From contig OY757939.1 of NCBI GenBank assembly GCA_963585895.1, positions 36,402,332 to 36,466,331 on the forward strand: 64,000 bases of DNA, read 5' to 3'. The stretch is from Sepioteuthis lessoniana. Taxonomy: Eukaryota; Mollusca; Cephalopoda; Myopsida; Loliginidae. Under the pieces are notes generated by a model. The model was given only the letters and a program-made list of their open reading frames with translations, was not told the DNA's origin and did not search any database. The translations under genes were made by a program, and so were the position numbers. This document shows, one piece after another, positions 1-10,934 of this stretch (positions within the stretch are counted from its first letter, which is position 1; each line of letters begins with the position of its first letter).

Positions 1-401
1 TCAACGGGCTGTCTCCCCAGACTCTAACCCTTTCTGGTGGAGCTAGGTTTATCGCCTTGCGCCTGAGGTGTCCCTTTTTATGGGATGCAGTGGCAGAGAT
101 GCAGTTGGTGTATTCTACCGCGACAGCCGTACGTATCACACATTTTTCTGTAAATTTCAATTGGTTTGCACTTGACCACTACCAAAATCATTGATGACTG
201 ACCCCTGTTTGAACCTGGAGCATCCTGTTTGATTTGCTGCCATTTTGAGTAGTTTCAAAACAAATATTTTGGAGAGATTAAAACAATTTTCCTATAAACC
301 AATTACAAACAATGCAGAAATTACATTCATGGAAAAAGATTTTGGAAAAAATCTTTTGCTTTTTTTTAGAAATTCCCCTTATTATTGATTGACTCTCATA
401 T

Positions 402-819
402 TGTAATATATGACCTTGACCTGCGATGAACCCAGCAGATGCTGTTGATAGATTCATCCGATATGTAAAACATGGTCAATGTAAAACATGGTCAATGAAA
501 AACAAGCATTGCGTGGGGTGTAAGCTGTGACCAATAAAAAACAAGCAATGCGTTGGTGTAAGCCGTGACTAATAAAAAACAAGCACTGCATGTGAGTCAT
601 GTCAGAGTTTTAAGATTATATAAGATCAAGAATTTTGGCTGAAGTCAGTTCCCATAGGCTGTTCCGACTCCCGACAGCTCCTTCGTGGGCGCTAACTCTC
701 TCCGATTGCTCTCCTGCTCCCTACAAGCATCATCATCATCGTGGAATAAAAATATAAGATTATATTTCATATATATGTGTTCCTCGTTATTTGTCAAGAC
801 CCAGCTTTAGTATACTACA
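402..819 (+). mobile_element. Solo LTR, TATA and poly(A) signal present
   Basis: The 418-bp block begins TGTA and ends TACA. It is flanked by ATAT on the left and ATGT on the right, a 4-bp target duplication with one mismatch. Removing it rejoins an interrupted 60-bp tandem unit. It contains TATATAAG near 616 and AATAAA near 743, in the order expected of an LTR promoter and polyadenylation signal. Short near-repeats ending in AACAAGCA.TGC at about 480-590 resemble enhancer repeats. No internal retroviral domain adjoins it, so a solo LTR made by recombination is the best reading. The superfamily is unknown. Confidence 0.6.
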
Positions 820-859
820 ATGTATATTATAGGTACCGCTTCTGCCCAAAAAATTCTTC

Positions 860-1037
860 CTTTTAATGGAATGACCCTCATATATATAACAGTAAAAATT
901 CCTCTTATTAATTGAATAACCCTCATATATATAATAGTTCCTTCCTCAGTCAAAAATCCCTTATTTATTGAATAAATCTCGTATATATAATAAGTCCCTC
1001 CTCACTTTAAAATATTCTCCTTATTTATTGAATAACC
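860..1037. repeat. About 60-bp tandem repeat, left part
   Basis: Units read roughly CCTCATATATATAATAGTTC followed by CTTCCTCAGTCAAAAA and TTATTTATTGAATAA. The same array continues at 1641-1850 and a piece precedes 402. Two LTRs have landed in it, which splits one array into three parts. Confidence 0.75.
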
Positions 1038-1640
1038 TGTTATATAATTAAGGAATGATTTTTTTTATATTAATCATTTTTCGTTAATTATATTTTATCA
1101 TTCAGTTTGGTTGGGCTTTAAACTATTCGGGTTAAGAGTTCAGGTGCATAGTCATTGGGTACAGTTTTACGCTCGTGCGCAAAGGATATGACAATCACCA
1201 TTGTCATAATTAACCCCCAGGCAAGAAACGGGGCTGGAGTGTGGATGACGTTATGCCCAGAAGAGATGGTCCTGAGAATTTGATGATTTTGAAAAAGAGT
1301 CAGTTGGGAGTTGAGATTGGACGATGGAGGCAGATAGTTGAGTTTCTGGCATTGAGTTGAGAGTTGAGTTCTCTACCGTTGCGGCGGTGGTTAAGATTTT
1401 CGGATCTCTACCGACAGAAATCTTAAACACCACAAGATGCGCCGCGCGTGGGGATAGGGTTAGCATTGTAAGAATTTTGTCTCTCTCCTCGTGTGGAAGA
1501 ACCGAAGTTAGAAGTCAAGAAATTAATAAACCGTTTGTACCTGAACAACGGAGTCCGCTTGTATTTGTATTTCCCTGTATATTTGCATACACCTGTATAG
1601 TGTATTGTGTTTTGCATATGTATTCGTGTAGTATACAACA
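1038..1640 (+). mobile_element. Solo LTR with perfect 4-bp duplication
   Basis: The 603-bp block begins TGTTATAT and ends TATACAACA, and is flanked on both sides by AACC (1034-1037 and 1641-1644). An AATAAA lies near 1527. A second copy is at 35368-35899. TG..CA ends, short duplications and no internal region indicate a solo LTR. The small open frames inside it are not conserved between the two copies and are not genes. Confidence 0.85.
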
Positions 1641-1850
1641 AACCCTCGTATATATAATAGGTCCCTCTTCAGTAAAAAACATCTTATTTATTGTATGACC
1701 CTCATATACATAATAGTTCCTTCCTCAGGCAAAAAAACCCCTTATTTATTGAATAACCCTCGTATATGAAATAAGTCCTTCCTCAGTCAAAAAAGTCCCT
1801 CCTCAGTTAAAAATCTCCATTTGTTTATCACATGCCCCTGGTATTATTAA
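1641..1850. repeat. About 60-bp tandem repeat, right part
   Basis: This continues the array at 860-1037, with three to four units of the same CCTCRTATATATAATA and TTATTTATTGAATAA modules. The last unit is degenerate. Confidence 0.75.
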
Positions 1851-2329
1851 TAATCTCCAATTGTGTGTTGCAACATATTGATAATTTAAAAATATATATT
1901 TTCTGAAGCAATTCCCGGACGAATTGATTCTACCTGTCGCCACTGGTTTCGTTGTCATCTTTTGGGAACTGTTAAAAACAAAGGAACGTTACAAACCAAA
2001 TGAAGGCAATGTCAGTTAAAGTCTTCTTGAATGTGTAGCTTCTCAAAGGAACTGGTTTGAAGAGATTAAGATTACAGTTCCTTTCCTTTTTAGACAGACC
2101 TTGTAGCACGGAGACACATTTAAAAGATCTGCATGATTCAACAGGTAATGAGGGAATATCGAAATTCCTCGCAAGATTGTTCAAAGTGAGAAAAAGAAGA
2201 CATAATCCGATAAGGAAAGAAGGAGATTTATGAAAAAAGAAATAAAAATGTCGCGAAAAATTGAGCAAAGGGAAAAAAATGAGGACATGAATAAAAAGGA
2301 AAAGAAAGAATGGTGGAAAATTAACAGAA
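1851..2329. other. No recognised feature
   Basis: This is AT-rich single-copy-looking DNA. A 98-codon minus-strand open frame (1972-2268) has no recognisable domain and a composition typical of chance frames in AT-rich DNA. Confidence 0.5.
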
Positions 2330-2830
2330 TGGTTTGGTTTTATGGCACATCAACCATTGTAACGCCAAATCCATTTTTATTCATATAGTAGTTCTATTTC
2401 AAACAATTCGGTTTTGCATAAGTTCACAGTTTCAAAATAAAAAACAGTTCTATTTTAAACAGTTGAGTTTAGTAAGCAAAAACAGTTATATTTCAAACAA
2501 TACAGTTTAGCATAAGTACACAGTTTAGTTCTATTTGACCCATAGATAGGACCCAATCAGATACTACCACTCCGGGTCAAAGTGGACCTGGAAGCGATGG
2601 CAATGAAGGGGTACTCCACATTCCTCAAAGATCCAGCATTATTGGAACCTCACCCTCAGATTGTTTTGTGTCATATACGGGACACTCGTTGGGGGAGTCT
2701 TACTCCTTTGCAGAGATGCAGTCGGTGTATTCTACAGCCCAACCGATTGGGCCACAGGACACTCGTTGGGGAAGTTTTACTCCTTTGCAGCGATGCAGTC
2801 GGTGTATTCTGCAGCCCCAGTCGACTGGGC
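2330..2830 (-). repeat. LSTR retroposon with duplicated head
   Basis: Minus-strand copy of the dominant local retroposon. The GGTTTGG tail and the TTTATGGCACATCAACC motif lie at the left, 55-bp body units in the middle and the head at the right. The outermost head module (GGACACTCG to GACTGGGC) is present twice in tandem with a 78-bp period, at 2679-2756 and 2757-2830. Three overlapping short frames here come from the duplication. Confidence 0.85.
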
Positions 2831-3012
2831 TAAAGAAGAGTATGACATACTATAGAAAAAAGAAAACGAGTGGACTTAGAGAGTGAGAGAAAAAATTAAA
2901 ATGGCGGTTTGAGTGAAAATTAACAGAAAATGGCACTGGAAAAGGTTTACTTGAACAATAAATAAACAACCGAAACTTTGCCGTCTGAATTTTTGAGATG
3001 AGGTTTGATGCA

Positions 3013-3310
3013 CATTATTTTGGTTGTGATTTTTCGGATTGTTGTCCTTATCTTTATTATTGTTAGTTGAAACACAATGTTTTGGCCTCTGTATTCTCCG
3101 GCCTTTCTCAGGTGTCCCTTGTTTATATGGGTATAGAAATAACTCAACATGGGAAATCATTTTAAAAGGTTGATTGTTGAATCATTTCTATGCCCATATA
3201 AACAAGAGACACCAGAGGAACACCGGAGGATATAACCACCGAAACGTTGTGTTTCAACTAACAACAATAAAGATGAAGACTACAATCCGAAAAATCACAA
3301 CCAAAATAAT
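3013..3310. repeat. Inverted repeat, arms about 128 bp
   Basis: Arms at 3013-3141 and 3182-3310 are imperfect reverse complements around a loop of about 40 bp. The inner ends share TTTATATGGG..TAGAAAT and its complement. Each arm, read outward, has a CTGAG- or CAGAGGA-type motif and then an (A/G)AAAC motif before TTGTGTTTCAACTAAC. That order recalls hammerhead-bearing ends of Penelope-like elements, but the cores are decayed. The 94-codon frame at 2876-3160 is an artefact. Confidence 0.7.
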
Positions 3311-3468
3311 ACGCTAATTTTTTCGGGGAACGCCCAGAGAGGGGCAGTGTTCCCCTCGGCCGAGAAGCTGAAGAAGTGTTATGGTTTTTTTCTTCCTTAT
3401 AGTTCATCATGTTTATTCATTCATCATGTATCTGATATTTAGAGAATATATTATGAAGAAAGGAAATG

Positions 3469-3531
3469 TTGGTTGGTTAAGTTTTATGGCATATCAATCT
3501 TTATTGGTAATTCAATGCTAAATTCTGTTTT
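3469..3531 (-). repeat. LSTR tail fragment
   Basis: Only the 3' tail remains (GGTTGGTTAAG then TTTATGGCATATCAATC). The copy stops at the TA microsatellite next to mariner copy 1. Confidence 0.6.
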
Positions 3532-3552
3532 ATATATATATATATATATATA

Positions 3553-4455
3553 CGAGGATCATTAATAAGTATCCAGACTTTTTTCGTATGGGAACTTTTA
3601 TTGATACTACACACATGAAACTCTAGTCCCCTTCGAAGTATTCTCCTCCGGCTGCAATGCACTTGTTGTACCGTTCCAACAACTTCTGAAAGGCCCCATG
3701 GAAATCATCTTGTGTGAGCGTGTCAATGACCTTCGTCACAGCCTCTTTCATCTTCTCGATTGTCTCATAAAGACAGCCTCTGAGCTTAGGGAATAACCAA
3801 AAGTCACAGGGAACAAGGTCTGGACTATAGGGAGGCTGAGGAACTGTCTTGATGCCCATCTTGCTCAAATAGTCTGTGACAAGGATGGAGTTGTGGACTG
3901 GTGCATTGTCCTGGTGGAAATGCCACTGACCCGATTCGAAGAGTGCTGACCTCTTCCGACGGAATCTCTTCTTGAACTCCCTTAAAACCTCAACATAGTA
4001 ACCCTAACCCTTTGGCCACTCAACTCTGGTGTATTGACTTCCTTACTCCTCCCACACCTCTCATCATCCCTCACAGACTCCCTGCCTTCCTTGAATTTCT
4101 TATGCCACTCAAAAACTGATCCTCGATTCATGCAAGATGGTCGAAAAGCAGTCTGAAGCATTTCATACATTTCTGTTGCATTTTTTCCAAGTTTAAAACA
4201 GAATTTTATTGCATATCGTTCTTCTAAAGTGTCCTCACGTCCAGTTTGCATTTTTGAAATTAACCAGCTGTGACAATCAGGCTTTAGTAGGGTGTATTCC
4301 AATTGCTGCTGTAGCTGTTCATTTGAAGCTGAAATCATAAAAATTGGTCAGTCATCTCATAAGATGTATAGCAATAACATACTGAATTTTTAAGAGTTTA
4401 CGACAATTTTAAATGCCTGTACAAGAAAAGTCTGGAAACTTATTGAAGGCTCCAC

Positions 4456-4456
<1 letters not shown>
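3553..4456 (-). mobile_element. Internally deleted mariner, copy 1
   Basis: 904-bp element with terminal inverted repeats containing AATAAGT.TCCAGACTTTT, flanked by TA inside TA microsatellites. It holds two transposase parts. The N-terminal helix-turn-helix part (about 4335-3990) has FEWHKKFKEGRESVRDDERC. The C-terminal part (about 3985-3623) has HQDNAPVHNS, PPYSPDLVPCDFWLFPKL and the terminal YFEGD. The middle, with the first catalytic Asp of the DD34D triad, is missing, and the two parts are out of frame. The junction carries AACCCTAACCC. A full mariner is about 1.3 kb, so roughly 0.4 kb is gone. It cannot encode active transposase. Confidence 0.9.

Positions 4457-4495
<39 letters not shown>
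4457..4495. repeat. TA microsatellite
   Basis: Uninterrupted (TA)n between mariner copy 1 and the Penelope-like fragment. Confidence 0.95.
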
Positions 4496-4497
<2 letters not shown>

Positions 4498-4504
4498 AAC
4501 TTAC

Positions 4505-5172
4505 AAACAGACCAATTTTATTCATGTTAAAGATAAAAATGAGCAACTAACCGGTTTCGGTCCTACTTAGTCACAGTTAAACTAGGACAACGATTAAGAG
4601 AAAAGTGAGGAAATAGACTCTGTAATGTTTGGAAAAAAAACAAATGACGAGGAGGGGAATGTTAAATTGTAATTACATTAAGACCCAATAAACATTCCCT
4701 CTGCTTACATAGGGACGGTTTATGGGTCAAAATATATATGGTCTCTAACATTTTAAGGTGGAAATCTGAGTGGGACCTGCTTAAAATAGTTAACAGATCC
4801 GCACTGTAGGTTGAGGCACAATCACGGTTATTTATAAGGTGTTCCGCTATAGCAGACCCATATGTGTTATCAATATGGTCAGCAAAGTAGTTTCCTAGCC
4901 GTATCTTCGTCGGCACATGCTGTTTAATTCTTGCGTCCAATCGTTGATCTGTTCTCCCGATGTACTGCAAACCGCAAGTACATCTAAAGGAATATATTAA
5001 AGCCCTGCTTTGTTCGGGTGGGGAGAACATCTTTACGGTCAGATGGCAAAACAGTACATGTGCGATATACAATACATAAATTGGAGGCAAAGCAACACTT
5101 CTGTACACACGCAGAAATTTGGTCAGCAAAACGATCACTGATCTGACCAAGCCAGGGTAGTCTGAGATACAC

Positions 5173-5180
<8 letters not shown>
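4505..5180 (-). pseudogene. Penelope-like element C-terminus, GIY-YIG endonuclease
   Basis: The minus-strand frame at 5150-4662 encodes a GIY-YIG nuclease domain: paired cysteines (FRCTCG), the QYIGRTDQRLDARIKQH core with its Arg, AIAEHL, then an ILSRSHSDFHLKMLETIYI segment carrying the expected Glu. The upstream linker (LPWLGQISDRFADQISACVQ) is in another frame (to about 5175), so there is a frameshift near 5000. In this family GIY-YIG nicks target DNA for reverse transcription. The reverse-transcriptase part is absent; sequence breaks at the TA tract (5177-5246). The 3' side has CTGTGAC...GAAACC near 4545-4575, a possible degraded ribozyme core. Inactive fragment. Confidence 0.88.
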
Positions 5181-5245
<65 letters not shown>

Positions 5246-5246
5246 C
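5177..5246. repeat. TA microsatellite
   Basis: Long (TA)n interrupting the 5' side of the Penelope-like fragment. Reading through it gives an artefactual (YI)n protein. Confidence 0.95.
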
Positions 5247-5342
5247 CTAAGATTTCTAAACGATACTTTGTAGATAACATTTTAGATGAGCTGGATCTCA
5301 TTTATTTGCAAACGATTAAATGTTTTCAATTCTTTACATTTT

Positions 5343-5819
5343 TTGGTTGGTTAGTTGGTTGGTTGGTTGGTTGGTTGGTTGTTTTGTTTTATGGCGTATC
5401 AACCCTTTTCGAGTCATTTAACCTCGAATTAAATCATTTTGATAAAAGTTCCAAACAACTCAGTATAGTTTTTTTTTACACACAGTTAAATGTCAGAACA
5501 GTTCTATTTCACACAATTCTGTTTAGAATAAGTTTTTTCTTTACACACAGTTAAATGGAAAAACGGTTAATTTTAAACAATTCAGCTTTGTGTAATTATA
5601 GTTTAGTTCTATTTGATCCATTGATCGGAGACTATTTGGTGCTACCACTACAGGCCCAAGTGGACCTGGGAACGATAGCAATGAGGGGGTACTCCGCATT
5701 TTCCAAAGCTCCAGATTTACTGAAGCCTCACCATCAGATTGTTTAGTTTAATATCCAGGACACTTGTGGGAGTGCAGAGATGAAGTCAGTGTATTTTACA
5801 GTCCCTGCTGACTGGGTCC
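5343..5819 (-). repeat. LSTR retroposon
   Basis: Minus-strand copy: (GGTT)n tail, TTTTATGGCGTATCAACC, body with TTCTATTTCACACAATTC units, and a head ending GCTGACTGGGTCC. Shorter than the 616-bp full copies because the body has fewer units. Confidence 0.82.
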
Positions 5820-6016
5820 AAAGAAAAGAAACTTATGCTATAGAAATATTTGATCATTAACATAACCTCCTTTGCTTTCTCGAACTTCCTTCTATTTGTT
5901 AATCAGCTTAGAGATACCATGCTTATAAAATTCTTCTTTACCAGTGGAAAAAACTTGAATCCATCTATTCTCCATTAAACTATTAGACTCAACTAGTTAT
6001 CAACACTGATGGTTGG

Positions 6017-6494
6017 TTTTTGGTTTCGTTTGGTTTCGTTTTACGGCATATCAACCATTGTTGGTTATTTAAAGCCAAATCCATTTTTATACATGTAAAC
6101 AGTTCTATTTCAAACAATTCAATTTAGTATAAGTATAGTTTTTTTTGTTTACACACAGTTAAATGTCAAAAGCAGTTATATTTGAAACAATTCAGCTTAG
6201 CATAAGTACGTAGTTTAAATATCAAAACAATTCTATTTCAAGCAATTCATTTTAGCATTTGCACACAGTTTGACCCATAGATAGGACCCTATCGGGTGCC
6301 ACCACTCCATGTCAAAGTGGACCTGGAAGCGATGGCAATGAAGGGGTACTCAACATTCCCCAAAGCTCCAGCATTACTGGAACCTCACTATCAAATTGTT
6401 TAGTGAAATATCCAGGACACTCGTTGGGGAGTGTTCTTATTCCTCTGCAGAGAAGCAGTCGGTGTTTTCTTCAGCCCCAGCCGACAGGGAAAAA
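6017..6494 (-). repeat. LSTR retroposon with 10-bp duplication
   Basis: Complete-looking minus-strand copy with tail, 55-bp body units and head (CCAGCCGACAGGG). TGATGGTTGG occurs at both ends (6007-6016 and 6495-6504), giving a 10-bp target duplication, although its last bases resemble the tail repeat. Confidence 0.82.
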
Positions 6495-6783
6495 TGATGG
6501 TTGGTGAGAGAACTGGACTCATGCCTTTTTCCAGGAATATTCGTGTATATGGAATGGAAACTATCTTTGAAATTGGTCTGCTGATTCCATTTTCCGAGCT
6601 GTTATTCGTAAGAAAATAGAGAAAGACACAGAAAAAGAACGATTCAAAGAAAAGAAAGGAAAATGAACAAGTTAGTAGCAGAAAGAAAGAAAGAAAGAAA
6701 AGGAAGAGGAAAAGGGAAAGAAAATAAAGAAATAAAGAAACAAAGAATTGATTATTGTGAAGAAAGAAAATGGAAAAATTTTT

Positions 6784-7085
6784 TTGATTGATTGATTTTT
6801 ACGGCATGCCAACCTGTTTAGGTTTATTTTACCCAGAGAGGTTAGAGAATCGAGATCATATTTACATTTTTTGTGTTGTTGTTTAAGAATCCTTTTTGCA
6901 TATGGTCTTATTGATTACAAATAATTTTAAAACAAATGAATTTGATTCACAGACGGGATCCTAACAGGTAATAGTACTGTATGTGGTCCTGCAAGTAATG
7001 GCAATAAAGGGTTATTTCACACTTTCCCCAGATCTCCAGAACTGGAGTTTCACCATTAGATGCTGTTTAGTGTCATACCAAGGAC
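6784..7085 (-). repeat. Divergent LSTR-type repeat
   Basis: The TTTACGGCATGCCAACC tail and a head-like stretch (GGCAATAAAGGG to TGTTTAGTGTCATACC) are recognisable, but the body differs (GTTGTTTAAGAATCC). A related copy is at 40792-42000. Purine-rich (GAAA)n DNA flanks it on both sides (6640-6780 and 7085-7365). Confidence 0.6.
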
Positions 7086-7944
7086 AAAAAGAAAGTTAGT
7101 GGAAAAAAGAAAGAAAGAAAGAAAAGGAAGAGAAAGAAAAGGAAGAAATGATTATAGCGAAAGAAAAATGAATGGATGAAGAAGAAAAAATGAAAGAAGA
7201 TATATATGAAAGGAAGAAAAAAAGGAAGAGAAAGATTATGAAAAATGATTACAGCGAAGAAAATTAAAATGAATATAAGATATTCATGAAAAAAATGAAA
7301 AAAAAAAAGGGAAAGAAAAGAAAGAGAAAGAGAAGGAAGAAATGATTATAGTGAAGAAGAAAAAAATGATATTCCTTTTGTATCAGAAATACTTGAGTAA
7401 ATTCCTGACCCTCGAGCATCCTTTTTTGTGGGAAAAAAGTTTGGTAGCTTAAAAAACTTGTTCTGTCCAATGGTATTGTATTTCCTGTATCTGTTGTTTC
7501 TGTGGAAATAAATAAAGTTTTTAATTTTTGAAGTGACCTTTGCAGTTGTGGGTCAAAACTATAACCTTTGAGAAGAAATTTAAAGCCATTACTTCATGTG
7601 CTTTTGGGGTGGAAACCAAAACCTCTCAGCTACCATTTCATTGCTCTTTTGCTAAACCTCGCCTTCGTTGGTTCACTGAGAGATGTGGAGAGCTGATTTA
7701 TTAAGGTCTTTGTTTGAACTGAATCGAAATTGACGAACCAGTCATTATATTCAGATAATTAACTGATCCAAGGATGTAATTAGTTGATGGTGGTGATTAA
7801 GCTTTCAATATTACACAAATTAATACAATGCGAAACATGCTTGACATACGACTTAACATTAAAAAAAAATCATTCATTAAGATTGATTAATTAAATCTTA
7901 ATCACGTAATTCTCGTGTTTAGAGCCAATAAGAGAGACATATCC
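7086..7944. other. Purine-rich stretch, then no recognised feature
   Basis: About 7085-7365 is dominated by AAAGAAAGGAAG-type purine runs. The rest is AT-rich and shows no element or domain that I recognise. Confidence 0.5.
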
Positions 7945-8231
7945 CAATGCCAGTCTATCAAGTAGCGAGACTGACTTTATAAAATCTTCATTATGAAGTC
8001 AATTACAGATATATATGTTAGTCTATCAAAAAGCCAGACAGACTATATAAAATCTTCATAATGAAGCCAATTACAGATATATACGTTAGTCTATCAAAAA
8101 GCCAGACAGACTATTTAAAATCGTCATTATGAAGTTACAGATTTATATGTTAGTCTATTAAGTTGCGAGACTGACTATATAAAATTTTCATTATGAAGCT
8201 AACTACAAATATATACGTCAGGTATACTATC
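7945..8231. repeat. 68-bp tandem repeat, left part
   Basis: Four units start with GTTAGTCTATCAAAAAGCC or a variant; starts at 8017 and 8085 are 68 bp apart and the next at 8149 is 64 bp on. Each carries ACTATATAAAATCTTCATTA and ATTACAGATATATA. The array resumes at 8441-8530 after a SINE. Confidence 0.85.
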
Positions 8232-8440
8232 AGGTAGACTGGGATGTGCTCTTGTGGCGTCATGGTTAACCATTGGTCTGCGGCCTCGAAGTAGGTGTGT
8301 CGGGCTATTACCTTAACTTTCGTACTAATACCTTTGGGGGAAGATATGAGCCTCCTTATCACCCTAGCTATAGGTTGAATCGTATTACTTCTATAAGGAT
8401 GGCTTTGGCACGAAGGTTGATTTGCCATTAAACAAAAACC
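8232..8440 (+). mobile_element. tRNA-derived SINE, group 1
   Basis: A box-like GTGGCGTCATGGTTAACC, a decayed B-box region, then the group-1 body (ACTAATACCTTTGGGGGAAG, GGATGGCTTTGGCA) and the AAGGTTGATTTGCCATTAAAC tail. Inserted in the 68-bp array. Pol III transcription is inferred from the family. Confidence 0.8.
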
Positions 8441-8530
8441 AATTTGCAAGACTGACTTATCAAATTAATTGCAGATATATCAGGGAGCAAAATTGACAAT
8501 ATAAAATCGTTATTATGAAGCTAATTGCTC
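8441..8530. repeat. 68-bp tandem repeat, right part
   Basis: AAGACTGACTTATCAAATTA..ATATAAAATCGTTATTATGAAG continues the array interrupted by the SINE. Confidence 0.7.
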
Positions 8531-9408
8531 ATAAACTTTATCACCTCCAATATAGTTCCCATGGGAAGCCACACATTGAAGAAGAACTTAGTAGCGTTGC
8601 AAAGAAAAGTAGATGTTTCAAATGACACTGTCTTCAGTTGGTTTGTTTCGACTAAAATGGTAACTACAAAACAGGGTTTTGATTTCTGGGAACCAGAAAT
8701 AGTCTCAAGGACTCTGAAATATTTTTTTCGATCTAAAAGTTGTTGATCGCGTTATTGGATTATTGTCGTGGGATAAACTATTAGCAACTTCCAACCTGAA
8801 ATAAATAGCCATCACCATTGCATTCTGGGGAAAAAATGAATCTTCTAATTACATTGAAAAAGCCTAACCCATGGAAGCCATTTAATACGTCGTCTCATGC
8901 AGGTAAAAGAACATATTGCCGATGCTGGATTTAATATTTGAATTGGCCTATTTGAAACTTTGCCTTTTTTTGAACTGGATTGCGCAATCTTTATCGACTC
9001 GGGATTTGATACCAATCATTCGTGAGTTAAGTGGAACTAAACACTTTTTACAAGTTTTTTTTAGTATTGCCGTTTAATATGTCACTTCTTCCAACATGCA
9101 TAACATTGTTTGATTGTTTTGTGTTCCATTTTCTTGACAGACTAAACCAAATACACTTGTAATAATCGAATATGACGAAGCGAAACGTGATTTAGAAGAG
9201 GCAGGTGTTTTCTTACTTGGTCAAAGTTAAGACCATTATGAACTTCGAAGTTTATAGAAATATCTGTCGAACTGATCGAATTTTGACATGGGATAGCAGA
9301 CAACTTACCGAACCACCTGCCAATATGAAGCAATTGTTTGTAAGCTAGCCTCGTAGGCTAATTAATAGTGAGTTCGATCCTCAAAAGGTACTCAATACTT
9401 ATGATATG

Positions 9409-9410
<2 letters not shown>
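8531..9410. other. No recognised element; possible SINE scrap at the end
   Basis: No domain was recognised in the 73-codon plus frame (8525-8746) or elsewhere. At 9335-9395, GTAAGCTAGCCTCGTAGGCT and GAGTTCGATCCTCA resemble a truncated group-3 tRNA SINE. Confidence 0.4.
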
Positions 9411-9440
<30 letters not shown>

Positions 9441-9830
9441 TTTGGTTTTGCGTTCATAAGACCAGATTTAGTGTTAATTAACGAAAGAAATAGAAATTGT
9501 CATCTAGTAGATTTTGCTATTCACAGCGTGAAAATAAAAGAAAGCGAAAAGATAGACAAATACTTGGATCTTGCCAGAGAGCTAAAACAGCTATAGAACA
9601 TGAGGGAGACGGTGATACCAATTGTAATTGGTGCACTTGGAACGATTTTCTACGGTTTTGAAAAAAGACTTATGGAATTGGAAATCAGAGAAAGAATCGA
9701 GACCATCCCCACCATTGCATTAAGATCGTCTAGAATACTGAGAAGAGTCCTGGAGACTTGAAGAGACTTACTGGCGTTTAGATTGCAGTGAAAGACTATT
9801 ACCGTCAGCTGGTGGGAAAAAATAAAGAGT
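9441..9830 (+). pseudogene. REL-endonuclease LINE, 3' fragment A
   Basis: Follows (ATA)n at 9412-9440. Translates in pieces as the endonuclease tail (RPDLVLIN, then VDFAIHS), the ARELKQL helix and IPIVIGALGTI, ending with the region matching TARILRRVLET in sister copies. Stops and frameshifts are present. The PD..D spacing is that of the restriction-like endonuclease of R2/R4/Dong-type LINEs. Inactive 5'-truncated copy. Confidence 0.8.
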
Positions 9831-10462
9831 AAAATTATAATCTCCTGATAATATAAAACACAAGTATACCGTTCTGTTTGTACATCTGTGTGTCTGTACC
9901 CATAATATTTTCAAAAGAAAGAAATAAAAGGAAGGAAGGAAGGAAGGAAGGAATGAAGGAAGGAAGCTGAGATCTCTGACGTTTTTTGTTGTCATCTTTT
10001 AAGAAAGAAAAGTTTAAAGTGAGAAAGAAAGAAAGAAAGAAAGAAAGAATGATGTGATTTGTAGCTTGCCACATCGAAAGAGAAAGGAAAAGAAAGCTGA
10101 CAAGTTGTCGAGAAAGCAGGTTGACGTCACAACGGAACGGTTTCTTCAGTTTTTGAGTTCGTCTGCTTGGCTATGTATCTTTTGAATCTACATGGACAGC
10201 AACAAGGAAGAGAGAGAAAGAGAGAGAAAATGAGAGAGTCTCCAATTTATTAACAGCACAGACAATTTGATTTTTCAGATAAATCAAAGTTTGCTATATG
10301 AAAGTTGTGTTTTTTTTATTACAATAACATACGAGATACTTTTCATTTATTGATTTATTCTTTTTAGATTCTGAAATCTTTTTAATTTTGATTATAAAAA
10401 AGATGTTTTATATAAAATTCAACCGTCATTATTGACAGGTGTATTCTAGTAATAATAATAAA
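9831..10462. other. Purine repeats, otherwise no feature
   Basis: Contains (GGAA)n and (GAAA)n tracts at 9915-9965 and 10018-10048 and AT-rich DNA. The minus frames here are translated tetranucleotide repeats. Confidence 0.5.
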
Positions 10463-10912
10463 AGAGAACCTGGCGAATAGCTACAAACAGATCATTTAAT
10501 CACGGCCAGACGACCAGACCTAGTGATTGTCAACAAAAAGAAAACTATCCTGCCGAATAGTGGACTTTGCCGTTCCGGCTGACCACAGGGTAAAATTGAA
10601 AGAAAGCGAAAAGAGAGATAAATACCTAGATCTTGCTAGAGAACTGAAAAAACTGTGGAGCTTAAAAGTGACGTTTATACCAATTGTAATTAGTGTTCCT
10701 GGTACAGTCACCAAAGGATTGGTATAGGGACTGGAGGACTTGGAAATTAGACGACCAGTAGAGACCATCCAAACTACAGCATTATTAAGATCGGCTAGAA
10801 TACTGAGAAGAGTCTTGGAGACTTGAGGAGATTTGCAGTCACTCAACTTCTAGTGAAAAACCATCAGCTAACGCTGGTGTGAAAAACTCTGCAAAGAAGT
10901 GAAATAATAATA
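10463..10912 (+). pseudogene. REL-endonuclease LINE, 3' fragment B
   Basis: Best preserved endonuclease end in this series. ARRPDLVIVNKKK, then IVDFAVPADHRVKLKESEK, ARELKKLWSLKV and IPIVISVPGTVTKGLV are read from 10500 to 10727. The conserved 3' end (AGAATACTGAGAAGAGTCTT, then ACGCTGGTGTGAAAAACTC) is followed by (AAT)n. Catalytic PD and D are retained in this fragment but the upstream reverse transcriptase is missing. Confidence 0.85.
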
Positions 10913-10934
10913 ATAATGATAATAATTATGATAA

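Noticed and set aside
4545-4580. Ribozyme in the Penelope-like 3' region
   Set aside because: GAAAC is present but CTGTGAC departs from CTGANGA and no stem II could be drawn.
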